A stretch of 64,000 nucleotides of DNA from Silurus meridionalis (GCF_014805685.1 NC_060906.1:6149133-6213132), one strand, 5' to 3'; shown: positions 1-13,897, numbered from the stretch's first letter. Translations and numbers: made by a program. The notes: a model not told the origin generated them from the letters alone.

Positions 1-913
1 ATTGTGCAAATGGCAAAGGATATTTCTCATCCTCTTCCTGCTGGGTTTTACAGACCCCTAGACTATGGTCCTTTGCTGGAAGGCGTTCACTTGCCTTTCT
101 CTCAGGAGGAGGGCGAACCTTTGAAATCCACCAACAGAGCTCCACCTATAAAGATCTTTAGGTGGTGGAATGAGACTGATCAATATACCTAAGGACACTT
201 CCTGGGCTTGCTATGCCGCGAATAGTTTTGACAGGTTCGGGTGTTTTATGAGACAAATGCATGCTTTGCTTTTGACTGTTTCTGTTCCAGTTTTTCAGAA
301 AGAACAAGTGTTTAAAAGGATCCCAAAGGTGGACAACTTGGGAATATTACAGAAAAACCCTAGACCATTTCTGTGTTTTTGGTAATGATAACCAAACTTA
401 TTGCCCAATGAATGTGACCTTGTTTTGCATAATACCAAAATAAACCTGGTCCATAGGAACGTACTATTTTCCATATGTAAATGTAATCAAACAAACAGAC
501 AATGTCTTCAAATCCAGAAGATCAACTAGGCTTTGTGGAAGATATACCAGAGTTGTACTTTGAAGTACCAGAATTGAACAATTATGTATTTTATGCAAAG
601 GAAAGATAACCACATTCTGAAAGCTCAACAAGGTCTGGAAAAAAAAAACAATGTTTTAACTAAACGAATGATGGATTCATGATGGAGATTTGGCTATTGC
701 CTATTTTGGTGTAATTTGGTAAATATTATTTAAAATTGCTGTTTGTGTATGTATTTTTCTCATTAGTTGTCAGTATTATGATATATTAGTTCCATGTTAA
801 GAAGTCAGATTGCGAACAATTCTGTGATCACCATTGGCTGTGGAAGGACTTTGTCTGTGCATGTAATTCTCAATTTTTTGATCATCAGTTATTATGTTCT
901 ATTCCCTTTCAGA
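1..913. other. No recognised gene; diverged tandem units at right end
   Basis: Short open frames occur but none matches a family I recognise. The sequence is AT-rich. From about 735 onward it holds two diverged units that reappear on the other side of the DIRS insertion near 3004-3170, so this is probably a tandem-repeat landscape into which the DIRS element jumped. Confidence 0.4.
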
Positions 914-1100
914 AACGAGACGCTGTGTCAAAATTTCGCTTTGGGAATGCCCAGCATTGTCCATGCTCTGAATCACGTGTAAAATCTGGGCCAATAGGCA
1001 AGTCATGACGTCATCGACGGGCGGCGTTACCTAAACCAGGAAGCAACAAAATGGCTGCGCAATAGTAGCGACATTAGCTTCTGTTGTTCAGATAAGCACT

Positions 1101-1373
1101 TTGTGTGTAAATCTGTGCAGCATGGCTAGACAAATAAACACGCTCATGTGTGTCCCTCCTTGCCCCTGTTTTATTATGGGGAGACATGAGCTGTGCATTG
1201 TTTCTTTGGGAGTGGAGCATGCTCGGCTGGCGAGAGATGATTGTCCGTGCTGTAGCCGTATGGCTATTTGCACTCTCCGCTCCCGGAGATCACTCTTTGA
1301 GGATAGAGCTCTTCCTCGCGGCTCAGGTGGCGCTTTTGCTGAGACGAAGCACACCCTCCTCACTGGGGCCTAG
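1101..1373 (+). pseudogene. DIRS gag fragment (Cys-rich region)
   Basis: The 90-residue frame contains a cysteine-rich stretch with 'LCIVSLGVEHARLARDDCPC'. It is the same module as the gag of the DIRS at 35 kb (CVVCMGLKHAQEAFD). In DIRS elements this putative zinc-binding segment sits near the gag N-terminus and is thought to help package the RNA. The frame closes at 1373 and a short unrelated frame follows, so gag is truncated. The assignment comes from comparison within this window and family knowledge. Confidence 0.65.
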
Positions 1374-1789
1374 TGTCCAGGTCTTGGTTCCCGCAAAATT
1401 TGCTGTACACAAACATAGTTGGGTTTAAGGAGTGTGACTATGGGGAGGTGCCCAGGGTCGAGGAGATGCTAACTGGCTCTCTCTCCCCAGGTGTTGCATC
1501 ACTAAAGGCTCCGGTATTGCAGACTAGGCTGTTGAAAGCCACTTCGGCCATTTGTGGGGTAAGGCTTATATGGCGGCAGTAGGCCAGGCCATGGGATGCC
1601 TCCACACTTTGTATTGCAGGCATACCAGGATATACATACTCTCTGCTGCGAGAGTTGGACGAGAGATTCAGCTCTGGGGCTGACTATGTTAAGGAGTTAC
1701 GTCGCATGGCTGACTTAACCCTTAGGGTCACCAAGGGCGTGGGCCATGGGTAGGTTCATGACAGCCTTAGTGACCACAGAGAGACATCT

Positions 1790-2233
1790 GTGGCTGCTCA
1801 CTTTGTTGGAGATTCCCAATATGGACAGGGCTTTTCTGCTAATTGCCCAAATAGTTACTTTGTCGTCCTTCCTGCTTACAGGAGGTTCCTGAGGTTTGCT
1901 TTCGGGGGCGAAGCTTACCAACATCTGGTCCTTCCCTTTGGCCTAGCGCTCTTGCCCTGCACCTTCACAAAGTGCATGATGTGTGAAGCTGTGCTTTCTC
2001 CGTTGCAGAGAACCACCTTCTTGGGTGTGGTATGGGACTCGACCGTGCTGCGGGCAGAATCGTCTCCCACCCGGATCGCGGCCATTCTCACAGCAGTCGG
2101 GAGAGTGAGAGAAGGCCAACCCCTTACTGTAAGGCAGTTCCAGAGGCTGCTGGAACGTGATTCCACTTTGCTCAGAGACAGAGGATTCTCCCGAGGGGGC
2201 AGCCCACTCTGTACTATCAGAGATTCAAGGTGA
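1790..2233 (+). pseudogene. DIRS reverse transcriptase fragment lacking the YxDD box
   Basis: Residues about 20-65 read through the RT fingers/palm entry with 'RFAFGGEAYQHLVLPFG', a DIRS signature. The frame then jumps straight to 'TTFLGVVWDS', which lies downstream of the catalytic box in full DIRS proteins. The Y-x-D-D motif is therefore deleted, a loss of several dozen codons. The remaining C-terminal residues run toward the RNase H junction. The protein cannot polymerise DNA. It lies between the gag and recombinase fragments of the same element. Confidence 0.8.
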
Positions 2234-2339
2234 GCTCTTGAGCCTTAGATATATGTATAGATCCACCTTGAAGGTTGGACGCTATCGTGGCTCATTGTAC
2301 CCCGCCGGTATGGCCGTCACTCTTGTGACACATTTCCTG

Positions 2340-2760
2340 CATGGCACCTGGAGGCGGAGCCCCAGGATACGATCCAGAGTGCCGGTGTGGGATTTGGCCG
2401 TCGTGTTGGCAGCTCTACATTTGAGCCGTTGGCCGAGGTGTCCCTTAGGTACCTGTTGTTTAAAACCACCTTCCTATTGGCGATATCCTCCCTTACAAGG
2501 ATCGGGGACCTACAGGCCCTGTCTGTGGCCAGTGCTTTTCTCTATCCTAGAGCGGGGTATGTACCTAAGATCCCTACGGCTCTCTTACGACCTGTCTTGT
2601 TGCAGGCATTCTGACTTCTTCCTAGCTCCAGACCAGGAGAAGCAGAAAAAACTGTGTACAGTGCAAGCACTGGATATGTACCTCCACAGGACCCGTCCTT
2701 AGAGGAAGTCGGAGCAGCTGTTTGTATGCTATGGCCCTTATAGAAAAGTTTTCAGCAAAT
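2340..2760 (+). pseudogene. DIRS tyrosine recombinase fragment
   Basis: Two overlapping frames share the recombinase core. One holds 'VPVWDLAVVLAAL' and the other 'FLLAISSLTRIGDLQALS', so a frameshift lies near 2410. The 'TRIGDL' word contains the arginine expected to be the first catalytic residue of the family. Further down, 'FSKWIVNVI' matches the helix before the H-x-x-R box, but the H-x-x-R and tyrosine themselves are absent. The enzyme would resolve and integrate circular DIRS DNA; this copy cannot. Confidence 0.8.
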
Positions 2761-2942
2761 GGATAGTGAATGTGATTTGTGAATGTGCCCAGACAAACTA
2801 GGCAGGGAGTGGTCAGTATAGCATGATGGAATACTCATTCCCAAAGTGTTTTGACGCAGCTCAAGTTCCTGAAAGGAACGTCTCTAGGTTACTTATGTAA
2901 CCCTAGTTCCCTGAGGGAAACGAGATGCTGCGTCTCGAGCCA

Positions 2943-3611
2943 TACTACCTAGTCTCTAGTTTTACATAGTTAACCTAGAGACATTGGATGTGTTACCTGT
3001 AGGGTGTCAGATTTCAGACAATTCTATGATCACTATAGGACAATCCTATCGTTTGATTGTTTTTTGTTCATTATTAAAACTTTACTGTTTGTGTATGTAA
3101 TTTTCCTATTTTTATGTATTATGTTCTCTTGTGTTAGTTCTATGTTAAGATGTCAGATTGCATATGATTCAATGTTCAAGGTAGAATGTCTCTATCGGTC
3201 GGGATGGTTCTTGAAGGCCTACTTTCCAAACACAGTTAAAATTTTACATATAGGCAAATATTTAATAACAATTGGATGACGCGATAACAGGTCTGCCTAA
3301 AGAGATGACCCAATGACGGACAAGATTTTACATACCAAAAAGATTTTTGAGAGAAACCTGCATGGTAAAAATGCCAAATGGGATGGAGCAATAACCGGTG
3401 TTCATGGGGTGATGATCCTATGATGAGTAGGATGCTCTGAGGGCCGAAGGAGGACTTGACTTGAAAACAGAAACTAATAATAAAATGAATGCAAAGTCTG
3501 TTCTTTTTTTTTTTTAAGTAAAGCAGAACCAGATGCTGTGCAAATAGCAATTCTACAATTAAAAAAGTTCATAAAAGAACCAAGTTGAGTTTGTCCAGAG
3601 AAATCTGAGCT
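2943..3611. other. No recognised gene; further diverged tandem units
   Basis: The first 230 bases repeat words seen at 735-930 (for example 'gtttgtgtatgtaatt' and 'tatgttaaga'). The remainder contains a poly-T run near 3505 and short frames with no family resemblance. Confidence 0.4.
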
Positions 3612-3832
3612 TAGGCTTTGTGAGTCCTTTAAAACTCTACAATAGGGGTCTGGGTGGAATTGATTGCAGGTGTAATCAATCAGGAAATGGGTGACCGTGA
3701 ACATGGAACTTTAGCTGAGGTCTGGGCGGTGTAGTCCACAGCAGCCATGTTTGTAGGCTGCAGTGTATGCTGGGAATTGCAGTTTTCTTTTTTGTTCCTG
3801 TTCCATGACATTCACATTGTAGGCTGTGGAAA
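3612..3832 (+). repeat. Unclassified interspersed repeat, copy 1
   Basis: About 220 bp, roughly 80% similar by eye to the reverse complement of 7445-7662. Shared words include 'caggtgtaatcaatcagga', 'cagccatgtttgtagg' and 'tgggaattgc'. No coding capacity or terminal repeat was recognised, so the class is unknown. It could be a SINE-like or non-autonomous DNA element. Confidence 0.6.
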
Positions 3833-4039
3833 TACAAGCATTTCCAACTAAAATATTTACAGAAGCCCTTATTAATAACTTGATAGTTTTTTTTTTTTTG
3901 CATTACTGTGCATTGTTAAAAATTTTTGATTGAATATTCTACATAAAAGATGAGAGAGAGGTGCACAGTGAAAGAGAAGTGTAGTGCACAGTGTGATGGG
4001 TTTGGTTTTAGTGGTTGGCGAAAATGTTCAGCTAATAGA
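3833..4039. other. Spacer, nothing recognised
   Basis: AT-rich spacer with a short poly-T run near 3890 and GA/GT-rich words near 3955. It leads into the telomere-like minisatellite. Confidence 0.4.
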
Positions 4040-4194
4040 CTAGGTGTAGGGCATAACAGTTAGGAGGTTAGGGATGCGGTAGGATTATAAATTAGGGTTA
4101 GAAGGTTATGGAAAGGGGTTATAATTTAGGGTAACATGGTTGGGGTAAGGTTATAATTTGGGGTGACAGGGTTAGGTGTAGGGTCATAAATTAG

Positions 4195-4850
4195 CTTTCT
4201 ACTATTAAATTCTGATAAGACAGAGATTTTGCTCATTAGCCCAAAAACAGTATACAGAAGCACCAGCATCTCAACCTGCATTTAGAAGGATGTTCTGTAA
4301 CCACTAGTTCAACGTTAAAAGACCTGGGAGTTATTTCAGACAGCAACTTGTTTTTCAAAAATCATATCAACCATGTTACAAAAACAACCTTCTTTCACCT
4401 CAGAAATATTTCTAAGCTAAGAAACATGTTATCTATATCTGATGCAGAGAAGCTCATCCATGCATTCATGATCTCCAGACTGGACTATTGTAATGCATTA
4501 CTAGGTGGATGTCCTGCGTCATTAATAAACAAGCTTCAGTTAGTTCAGAATGTGGCAGCCAGAGTTCTTACAAGGTCAAGAAAATATGATCATATAACCC
4601 CAATCTAATCGTCTCTACACTGTCAAGTTTCAAATCGACTACAAACTACTACTTGTTATTGATGAAGCCCTAAATGGTTTAGCTCCCATGTATCTCTCCA
4701 GTCTTTTAACACGCTACATCCATTATGCTCCCTGAGATTTCAAAAATCTCTGTCTTCCTGACAGTGTTCGGGGCTCAGACACATTCTCCCAGTTTAAGTG
4801 CAGATTAAAAACTTATCTTTTTAGCTAAGTCTACACATAACATATAGTCT
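4195..4850 (+). mobile_element. L2-type LINE fragment (RT C-terminal end)
   Basis: The frame 4348-4608 encodes 'LQLVQNVAARVLTRSRKYDH', the conserved tail of fish L2/CR1-group ORF2 downstream of the polymerase. Codons before it (from about 4200) match the 'LLNSDKTE' region. Further matches continue to 'FKCRLKTYLF' near 4810, with stops and a frame change near 4610. It is closely related to the minus-strand copies at 10.5-12.0 and 29.1-31.0 kb. It sits within the telomere-like array, which changes orientation across it. Confidence 0.85.
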
Positions 4851-5160
4851 CACATCATGTAACCCTAAACCCTAATCACACCCTTAACCCTGCTACTCTA
4901 ATTTGTAACTCAACCAGTAACCCTGTTACCCTAACTCGTAATCCTACCCCTAATTCTGTAACTCTAATTTGTTAACATACCCTGAACCTGGTAACACGCA
5001 ATTATAACTCTACTCCTAATCCTGTAACCCAAAATTATAACCCTACCCCTAACTTTAATTTATAACCCTAGCCCTTACCCTGTAACTCTAATTTATAACC
5101 CAACCCCTAAAACTGTTGCCCTTACTCATAACCCCTAATCTTGTATCCCTAATTTATTAC

Positions 5161-5239
5161 CCTACCCCTAACCATGTAACACAAAATTATATCGGTTAGG
5201 GTAAGGGATATAAATTTGTGTTACATGGTTAGGGGTAGG
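5161..5239. repeat. 31-bp inverted repeat at a strand switch of the minisatellite
   Basis: Arms 5161-5191 and 5209-5239 are reverse complements with one mismatch, separated by 17 bases. The left arm is in C-rich and the right arm in G-rich orientation, so the array is reversed exactly here. The arms could form a hairpin when single stranded. Confidence 0.9.
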
Positions 5240-5894
5240 GTTAAGGGTGGGGTTATAAATTAGGGTAACAGGGTTAGATGTATGCTTATAATCTAGGGAT
5301 AGGGTCATAATTTATGATTACAGGGTTAGCAGGTATGGTTACAAATTAGGGTTACAATGCTAGTGGTAAGGTTATAAATTAGGGTTAGGGGTAAGATTAT
5401 AAATAAGGGTTACATGATTAGGGGGTAGGGTTATAAATGAGGGTTACAAGGTTTGGGGTATGGATATAAATTATGATTACATGGTTTGGGGTAGGGTTAT
5501 TAATTAGGGTTACAGACTTAGGGGTAGGGTTATAAATTATGGTTACAGGGATAGAGGGTAGGGTTTTAAATTATGATTATAGGGGTAGGGTTTTGAGTTA
5601 GGGCTATAGGGATAGGGGCAGAATTATAAATTAGGGTTACAGGGTCAGGGGTAGGGTCATAATTTAGGGTTACAGGGTTAGGGGTAGGGATAACCGTTAA
5701 TGTTATAGGGTAAGAAGGTAGTGTGATAAATTAGGGTTACTTGGTTAGAAATAGTGCTATAAGTTCGGGTTACATGGTTAGGGCACACGGTCATAAATAA
5801 GGGTTACAGGTTTAGGGGGTGGGGTTGGGTCGTAACACCTACATGGATAGGGTGGGGAAGGGCTATAAGTTAGGGTAACAGGGGTAGGTGTGTG

Positions 5895-6066
5895 TTTAAA
5901 TTTGCACTTTCCAAGTTTGCTTTGTATAATTCAAGAGTTATATTTATATTAAGTTTGTACTCTGGCGTACCAGTGTAGATTTATTTATTGCTAGAGACTC
6001 AAAGTACTTTTGTACGTCGCTCTCGATATGGGCGTCTGCTAAATGCCGCAAATGTAAATGTAAATG
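5895..6066 (+). mobile_element. L2-type LINE 3' end
   Basis: It matches the 3' end of the L2 element at 54.8-56.9 kb. Shared words are 'ttatatttatattaagtttg', 'gggcgtctg' and the terminal 'gcaaatgtaaatg' repeats. It is a strongly 5'-truncated insertion within the telomere-like minisatellite; no coding sequence remains. Confidence 0.8.
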
Positions 6067-6470
6067 CTATAAATTAGGGTAACAAGGTTAGGCTTTAGGG
6101 TTGGTGTAGGGTCATAACCCATATATGGATGAGGTGGGGTAGGGGTATACATTATGTTTACAGGTTTAGGTTCAGGGTTATAAATTAGGGTTGCAAGGGT
6201 AGGGGTTGGGGTAGGGTCATAACTCCTACATGGATACGGGTGGGCTAGGGATATACATAAGGGTTACAGGGTTATGTTCGGGGTTATAAACAAGGGATAC
6301 AGTGTTAGGGGTAGTGTTATAAATTAGGGTTACAGGGGTCAGGACATAATTTAGGGTTAGCGGTTGGGGTAGGGTCATAACACCTACATGAATAGGGGTG
6401 GCGTAGGGGTATACATTATGGTTACAGGGTTAGGGTTACAGGGTTAGGGTTATGCCTTTTTAATGTCCCT

Positions 6471-9539
<3,069 letters not shown>

Positions 9540-9989
9540 CTTATCTCCCCCTCGGCATCGCGGACGTAAGTTTTTTCGGACACTTTGCTTTGTGTGTTTG
9601 TGTGGATTACTTCAGCCTGATGGTCATAAGTTTTCAGAAACTTAGTTACTGTTTATTTTCTTTTTTCCACATGTGGACTAAATGTGAGACGGCACTGTGC
9701 AGCCGCTGTTTTTTTTTTTTTGAGCGATCTGTGTGTTTATAATGTTGGAGAATATAATAAAGGTTTGTATGGAGAATGGACGGTGGTTTGTATTGTATAC
9801 TGGTAAATCTCTGCTGTTAGTAGGTGCACTTATGCCTTTTGTTGTTAACAAACGTATGTACATTTTTATAGCATGCCTTCATCAAACAAATCGCAGCAAC
9901 GCTGTTGTGTAAAAAACCTCTAAAAACACGTGCATGCACATTCTCATTTATTAACGCACATCATGTACATAAAGAAATTTCAAGCACGT

Positions 9990-10089
9990 TAATATATTGC
10001 CGCCATTTTGTTTTTGTTTATCTCGATCATCGGTTACCTCGATGCTTTTTGGCGACCCCCTAGGACATCGACATAACCGGGTTCCACTG
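9990..10089 (-). mobile_element. Tigger/mariner-type terminal repeat fragment
   Basis: Read on the minus strand the segment begins 'cagtggaacccggttatgtc' and is followed on the plus strand by TA (10090-10091), as expected for a Tc1/mariner-superfamily end. Behind it lies a GC-rich stretch with 'aaaatggcggc'. The partner end was not found, so this is a fragment or one end of a non-autonomous element. The sequence from 9538 to here shows nothing else recognisable. Confidence 0.6.
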
Positions 10090-10454
10090 TATATTAGTCT
10101 TCATCTTAAGTGCCGCCTCATCCATTGTATGTCACAAAGTGGTCCTCAACATGAGCGTGGTGTTAGGCTGAAGATCATACAAAAACATTTAAAATGATTG
10201 CTGTTCTACCACACTTAACGGTTGGAGACTATGCATCACAAATTTCAACGGTGCATGATCAACTTTGTTAATATCTTAGTTTCTCCAAGCTTAAGCTGTC
10301 TGGAGGTTGAAGGAGCCTTCTTTCTGTTTCCCTACTCCTTGGTGCTGTTAGGGCATTATATCTCTGCATATGGCTACTATGCTTTCTGTGCAAAAAGGAA
10401 ACGTTTAAAACTACATATCCAGAGATCAGCCTCCCTCTCTTTGACAAATAAATG

Positions 10455-11535
10455 AACAGATCCAACATCAGCTTCTCCAAGCCAGAGCCTTTAAACACTC
10501 CAGGAGGTCCAATGTCAAAACTCCACACATGAAGTGGGATCCAGCTGGCACTGATATGTCTCTGGGTGGCACGGAAAGTTTACAAGTTCCGCATCTACTT
10601 CTTTAAAGGTCCATAATCTTCATGAGGTGGGACGTGACTGGAGCTGGCCAAGCCTCAGGATAGGGAGAGAAAGAAAATCAGTGGAGAGGAATTAGCGTAG
10701 CTGCTGTTCATGATATTAACAGCACAAGTTGATAATGTGATGTGATCAGATGTTCTGGAGCACAAGGTTATGATGTGATGTGTGTTATGTGTAGGCTTTG
10801 CTAAAAAGATATGTTTTTAATCTACACTTAAACTGGGTGAGTGTGTCTGAGCCCTGAACACTGTCAGGAAGACACTTCCAAAGTTTAGGAGCTAAATGTG
10901 AAAATGCTCTACCACCTTTAGTGGACTTTGCTATTCTAGGAACTACTAGAAGTCCAGAGTTTTAAGATCTGAAGGAGCATGAAGGATTGTAGCATGTTGG
11001 AAGAATGGAGAGATACATTGGAACTAAAACATTTAATGTTTTATAAGTAAGAAGCAGTAGTTTGTAGTCGATTCGACACTTAACAGGAAGCCAATGTAGG
11101 GACGATAAGATTGGGGTTATATGATCATATTTTCTTGACCTTGTGAGATCTCTGGCTGCTGCATTCTAAACTTACTGAAGCTTGTTTATTAATGATGCAG
11201 GACATCCACCTAGTAATGCATTACAGTAGTCTATTCTGGAGGTCATAAACACATAGAGCTTCTCTGCATGAGATATAGATATGTTTCTTAGCTTAGAAAT
11301 ATTTCTAAGGTGAAAGAAGGCTGTTTTTGTAACATGGTTCATTATGATTTAAGACAAGCTGTCTAAAATAACTCCCAGGTCTTTTACTGTTGAACTAGTG
11401 GTTACAGAGCATCTGTCTAAATGCAGGTTGAAATGCTGGAGCCTTCTGTGTACGTTTTTTTTTTTTTGTTGTTGTTCTTTAACACACTTAGTTATGCGAG
11501 CTAATTGAGCTGTATCGCCTGGTTTATATATATTT

Positions 11536-11599
<64 letters not shown>

Positions 11600-12020
11600 A
11601 ATTAAAGTCTACAAAATGGTAACGATCGGACAGGTAGGATTTAAACCAGCTTAATGCCTGTCCCTGAATGCCGATGTAATTTTGTAAGCGATCTAGGAGG
11701 AGATCATGATCTATAGTGTCGAAAGCAGCACTAAGATCTAGTAAAACTAACAGCGAGATGAAGCCTTGGTCTGAAGCTAAAAACAGGTCATTACCTAGGT
11801 GATTTTGACTTGAGCAGTTTATGTGCTATGACGGGCCTGAATCCTGACTGAAACTCTTCAAAAGATATTGTTCTCTTGTAAATGGGAACATAACTGGGCA
11901 GAGACAATCTTTTCTAAAATCTCAGACATAAATGGGAGATTTGAATTGGGTCTGTAATTCGATAGCGTGTTTGGATCCAAATTTGGTTTCTTAATGAGGG
12001 GCTTAATAACTGCTAACTTG
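10455..12020 (-). mobile_element. L2-type LINE, degenerate, with 3' UTR
   Basis: On the minus strand the order is RT core near 12020-11650 (translating to words such as 'NYRPNSNLPFMSEILEKIV' and 'KPLIKKPNLDP'), then the ORF2 tail 11300-10850, then a 3' UTR shared with the copy at 29.5-29.8 kb ('gaggtccaatgtcaaaactc'). Stops and frameshifts break every frame. A TA array (11534-11596) has grown inside it. Non-LTR elements of this clade copy themselves by target-primed reverse transcription; this copy is dead. Confidence 0.8.
11534..11596. repeat. (TA)n microsatellite
   Basis: About 31 TA units inside the degenerate L2, between 'ggtt' and 'tctc'. The related L2 at 30.6 kb has normal coding sequence at this place, so the array arose after insertion, with loss of the matching LINE segment. 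Confidence 0.95.
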
Positions 12021-12027
12021 AGGGATT

Positions 12028-12485
12028 TCAAGAGTCAAGTCAAGAAGCTTTTTGTTGTAATTTCAACCATATATAGCTGATGCAGTACACAGTGAAATGA
12101 AACAACGTTCCTCCAGAACCCAGGTGCTAAATAAAACAACATAAAACAGTCACAGAAATGGAAAAACACAGGGCCAAGAACTAGTAGAAAGATTCTTGCC
12201 ACATGAAGTGCATGTGTGCAACTGGTGCAAACAGTGTAAGACAATACACAAAACACACAAAACTCCGCCAGTAAACCTGTCGTAACAGAATAAGGTGCAC
12301 AGAAACAGAAAAAAAAACAGAAAAATGTAAACAGAATATTGTGCAATTAAACAAATATCAGCAATCCGGGAAGATGTGTAAACAACGGCATGTAAACATT
12401 TTGCTGAATGATTAGTGTGAGTGCTACTGAGTCATAGGTGTGCGAAGTGTATGATGTGTGTTGAGTACAGATCAGTCACACGACG
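12028..12485 (-). mobile_element. Rex1-like LINE 3' UTR fragment
   Basis: Matches the 3' UTR of the LINE at 42.7-45.7 kb: 'cagtacacagtgaaatgaaa' here versus 'cagcacacagtaaaaacaag' there, then the near-identical 'caacgttcctccagaaccc' block. It begins with AAGTCAAG-like units that form the 3' tail on the minus strand. There is no coding sequence. It separates two L2 fragments of opposite orientation. Confidence 0.65.
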
Positions 12486-12599
12486 TTGAACACAGTCAAA
12501 AGATCCAAACTATTTTATAAATTACCTCATATTATAACAATCAATTATAAAGTTTTATTCCTATTCTAGAGAATGACGTTGCATTCTAGATCACTCTTC

Positions 12600-13125
12600 T
12601 ACAAGTTTCTTCAAACAGTTAATTCCAGAAGAAATTGAACCTGTTCAAAAATTAATAAATTCTTCAATCAGCACTGTTTTTTTACCTAAATACTTCTAAA
12701 TACACATCTGTATATTTCAGCAAAGCCAGATGAGAGAGATCAGCTTAACAATGTTGAGAAGTGTGTAAAGGACATTAGACAGTGGATGCTTAATAACTTC
12801 CTTCTGCTCAACTCAGATAAGACAGAAGTACTTTTACTAGGACCACATGCAGCTAGAAGTAAACTTTCTGATTACGTAGCATCTCTGGATGGTGTTTCTG
12901 TCTCAGTGTTTACAGCAGTCAAAGATCTTGGTGTGATTTTTGACCAGAGTCTTTCTTTTAAGGCTCACATAAAATAATATTACCAGGATCTCCTTCTTTC
13001 ACCTTAGAATTATTGCTAAAATTTGAAATATGATGTCATTACAGGATGCAGTACATGCTTTTGTTACATCTAGATTAGACTACTGTAACGATTAACTGTC
13101 TGGGTCTCCTCACTAGATTTAGAAA
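12600..13125 (+). pseudogene. L2-type LINE ORF2 fragment
   Basis: The frame 12786-12977 carries 'NNFLLLNSDKTEVLLLGP' and 'VKDLGVIFDQSLSFKAHIK', the region downstream of the RT catalytic centre. Coding similarity extends from about 12715 to 13120 through a stop at 12975 and frame changes, ending with an 'AVHAFVTSRLDYCN'-type segment. The family is that of the copies at 4.2, 10.5 and 29.1 kb. It lies head to head with the degenerate L2 at 10455-12020. Confidence 0.8.
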
Positions 13126-13139
13126 ATATGACCATCTCA

Positions 13140-13889
13140 CACGTTCACTCAGGATTGTTGACTGTGGTGTGGTGGGTCGTCTCTCATCCCAGAGATCCCT
13201 CATGGCTGTTACCTTCTGGTTCTCCTTTTTCAAGACCTTTTGTCTGATGTATTCTGATTTCGTTGGATCGCCTCCATGCTTGTTGTTGTAAAGACACTGA
13301 CTCAACTGAAGTATGAGAAATAATTTCAAACTACAGATGAAACGTCATCATTTTTCATATTTCCCAAGACCTTCAACACTTCAGATATTGGTAGGGAAAC
13401 TGTTGACTCTGCAAACAGGCCTTTACAGTAAACACAGTGCACATATGTTTTGGCACTTATTATTAAATGTTCCTTGCCTCCTTCTAACTTTCAGTGGTCC
13501 ACTTTTACTTTCCATAACCTCTTGATTAAGTTCATAATTGCCTTTGTTTCGTAGCTGCTCAAGTAACCTTTCTCTGTTCTGGGAGTATTTAGGGAGCAAG
13601 AATGCATCAGCAATTTCTTTCTCAGTGTCTTAATGGGTTTTAAGTTGATGGGCAATTTTAGACTGTGGTTTCTTGCACACACAATATCTGTTGGTGGAAA
13701 AAATGTTTTGGGGAGTTTCAAGTTTTGACACATTGCCATTCCCTGACTGTTAATCAGAAGACTCTGTTGGTGTCTTCATAAAATGCTGGACTGTATCCTT
13801 TTTGAGTGTGGTGCTATCGTGATCAACGGGTGCATAGTCACATTTGAGGTCTTTAGCGGAGCTAGATTTTTCACTCACCAACTCTTGCT
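13140..13889 (-). pseudogene. Remnant of an unclassified repeated coding sequence
   Basis: On the minus strand, broken frames give 'VLKVLGNMKNDD', then 'NNKHGGDPTKSEYIRQKVL', and upstream an acidic, Lys-rich stretch (13750-13956 frame). Similar words occur in repetitive uncharacterised fish proteins as I recall, but I cannot name the family with certainty; a tyrosine-recombinase element such as Crypton or Ngaro is one possibility. The hAT element at 13898 inserted into it, as its target duplication interrupts the frame. No intact gene remains. Confidence 0.35.
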
Positions 13890-13897
13890 CATTAGAC
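13890..13897. repeat. hAT target-site duplication, left
   Basis: 'cattagac', repeated exactly at 14520-14527 on the other side of the hAT element. Eight base pairs is the hallmark length for hAT transposition. Confidence 0.95.

Larger units (their letters stand above)
914..2942 (+). mobile_element. DIRS-like retrotransposon, internally deleted
   Basis: DIRS elements encode gag, a reverse transcriptase/RNase H and a tyrosine recombinase, and integrate through a circle rather than with an integrase. The left end (914-1060) carries the terminal-repeat stretch that is also found at 27360-27490, including the shared words 'gacgtcatc' and 'aggaagc'. Gag (1101-1373), RT (1790-2233) and recombinase (2340-2760) fragments follow in the correct order on the plus strand. 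The right part at 2876-2942 has the 'gtaaccctagttcc' block typical of DIRS terminal or internal complementary repeats. At about 2 kb it is less than half of a complete element, and the RT catalytic centre and recombinase C-terminus are missing. It is a dead derivative. Confidence 0.85.
4040..6470. repeat. Degenerate telomere-like minisatellite array
   Basis: The array is built from imperfect units such as 'agggttacagggttaggggt' alternating with 'gttataaattagggt', so roughly 30-35 bp per unit and rich in TTAGGG-like words. Left of the L2 fragment (4040-4194) the G-rich strand is the plus strand. From 4856 to about 5195 the C-rich form is on the plus strand, and from about 5205 to 6470 it is G-rich again. 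A second subtype with 'cataacacctacatgga' appears from 5825 on. It resembles a degenerate interstitial telomeric block or a minisatellite seeded by telomeric DNA. No genes lie inside apart from the LINE pieces. Confidence 0.85.

Noticed and set aside
1..385. Two 62-71 codon frames at the window start
   Set aside because: No recognisable domain or codon signal; could be chance.
4856..6470. True telomere or chromosome end
   Set aside because: Units are degenerate and mixed with AT-rich parts and LINE pieces, and ordinary sequence continues on both sides.
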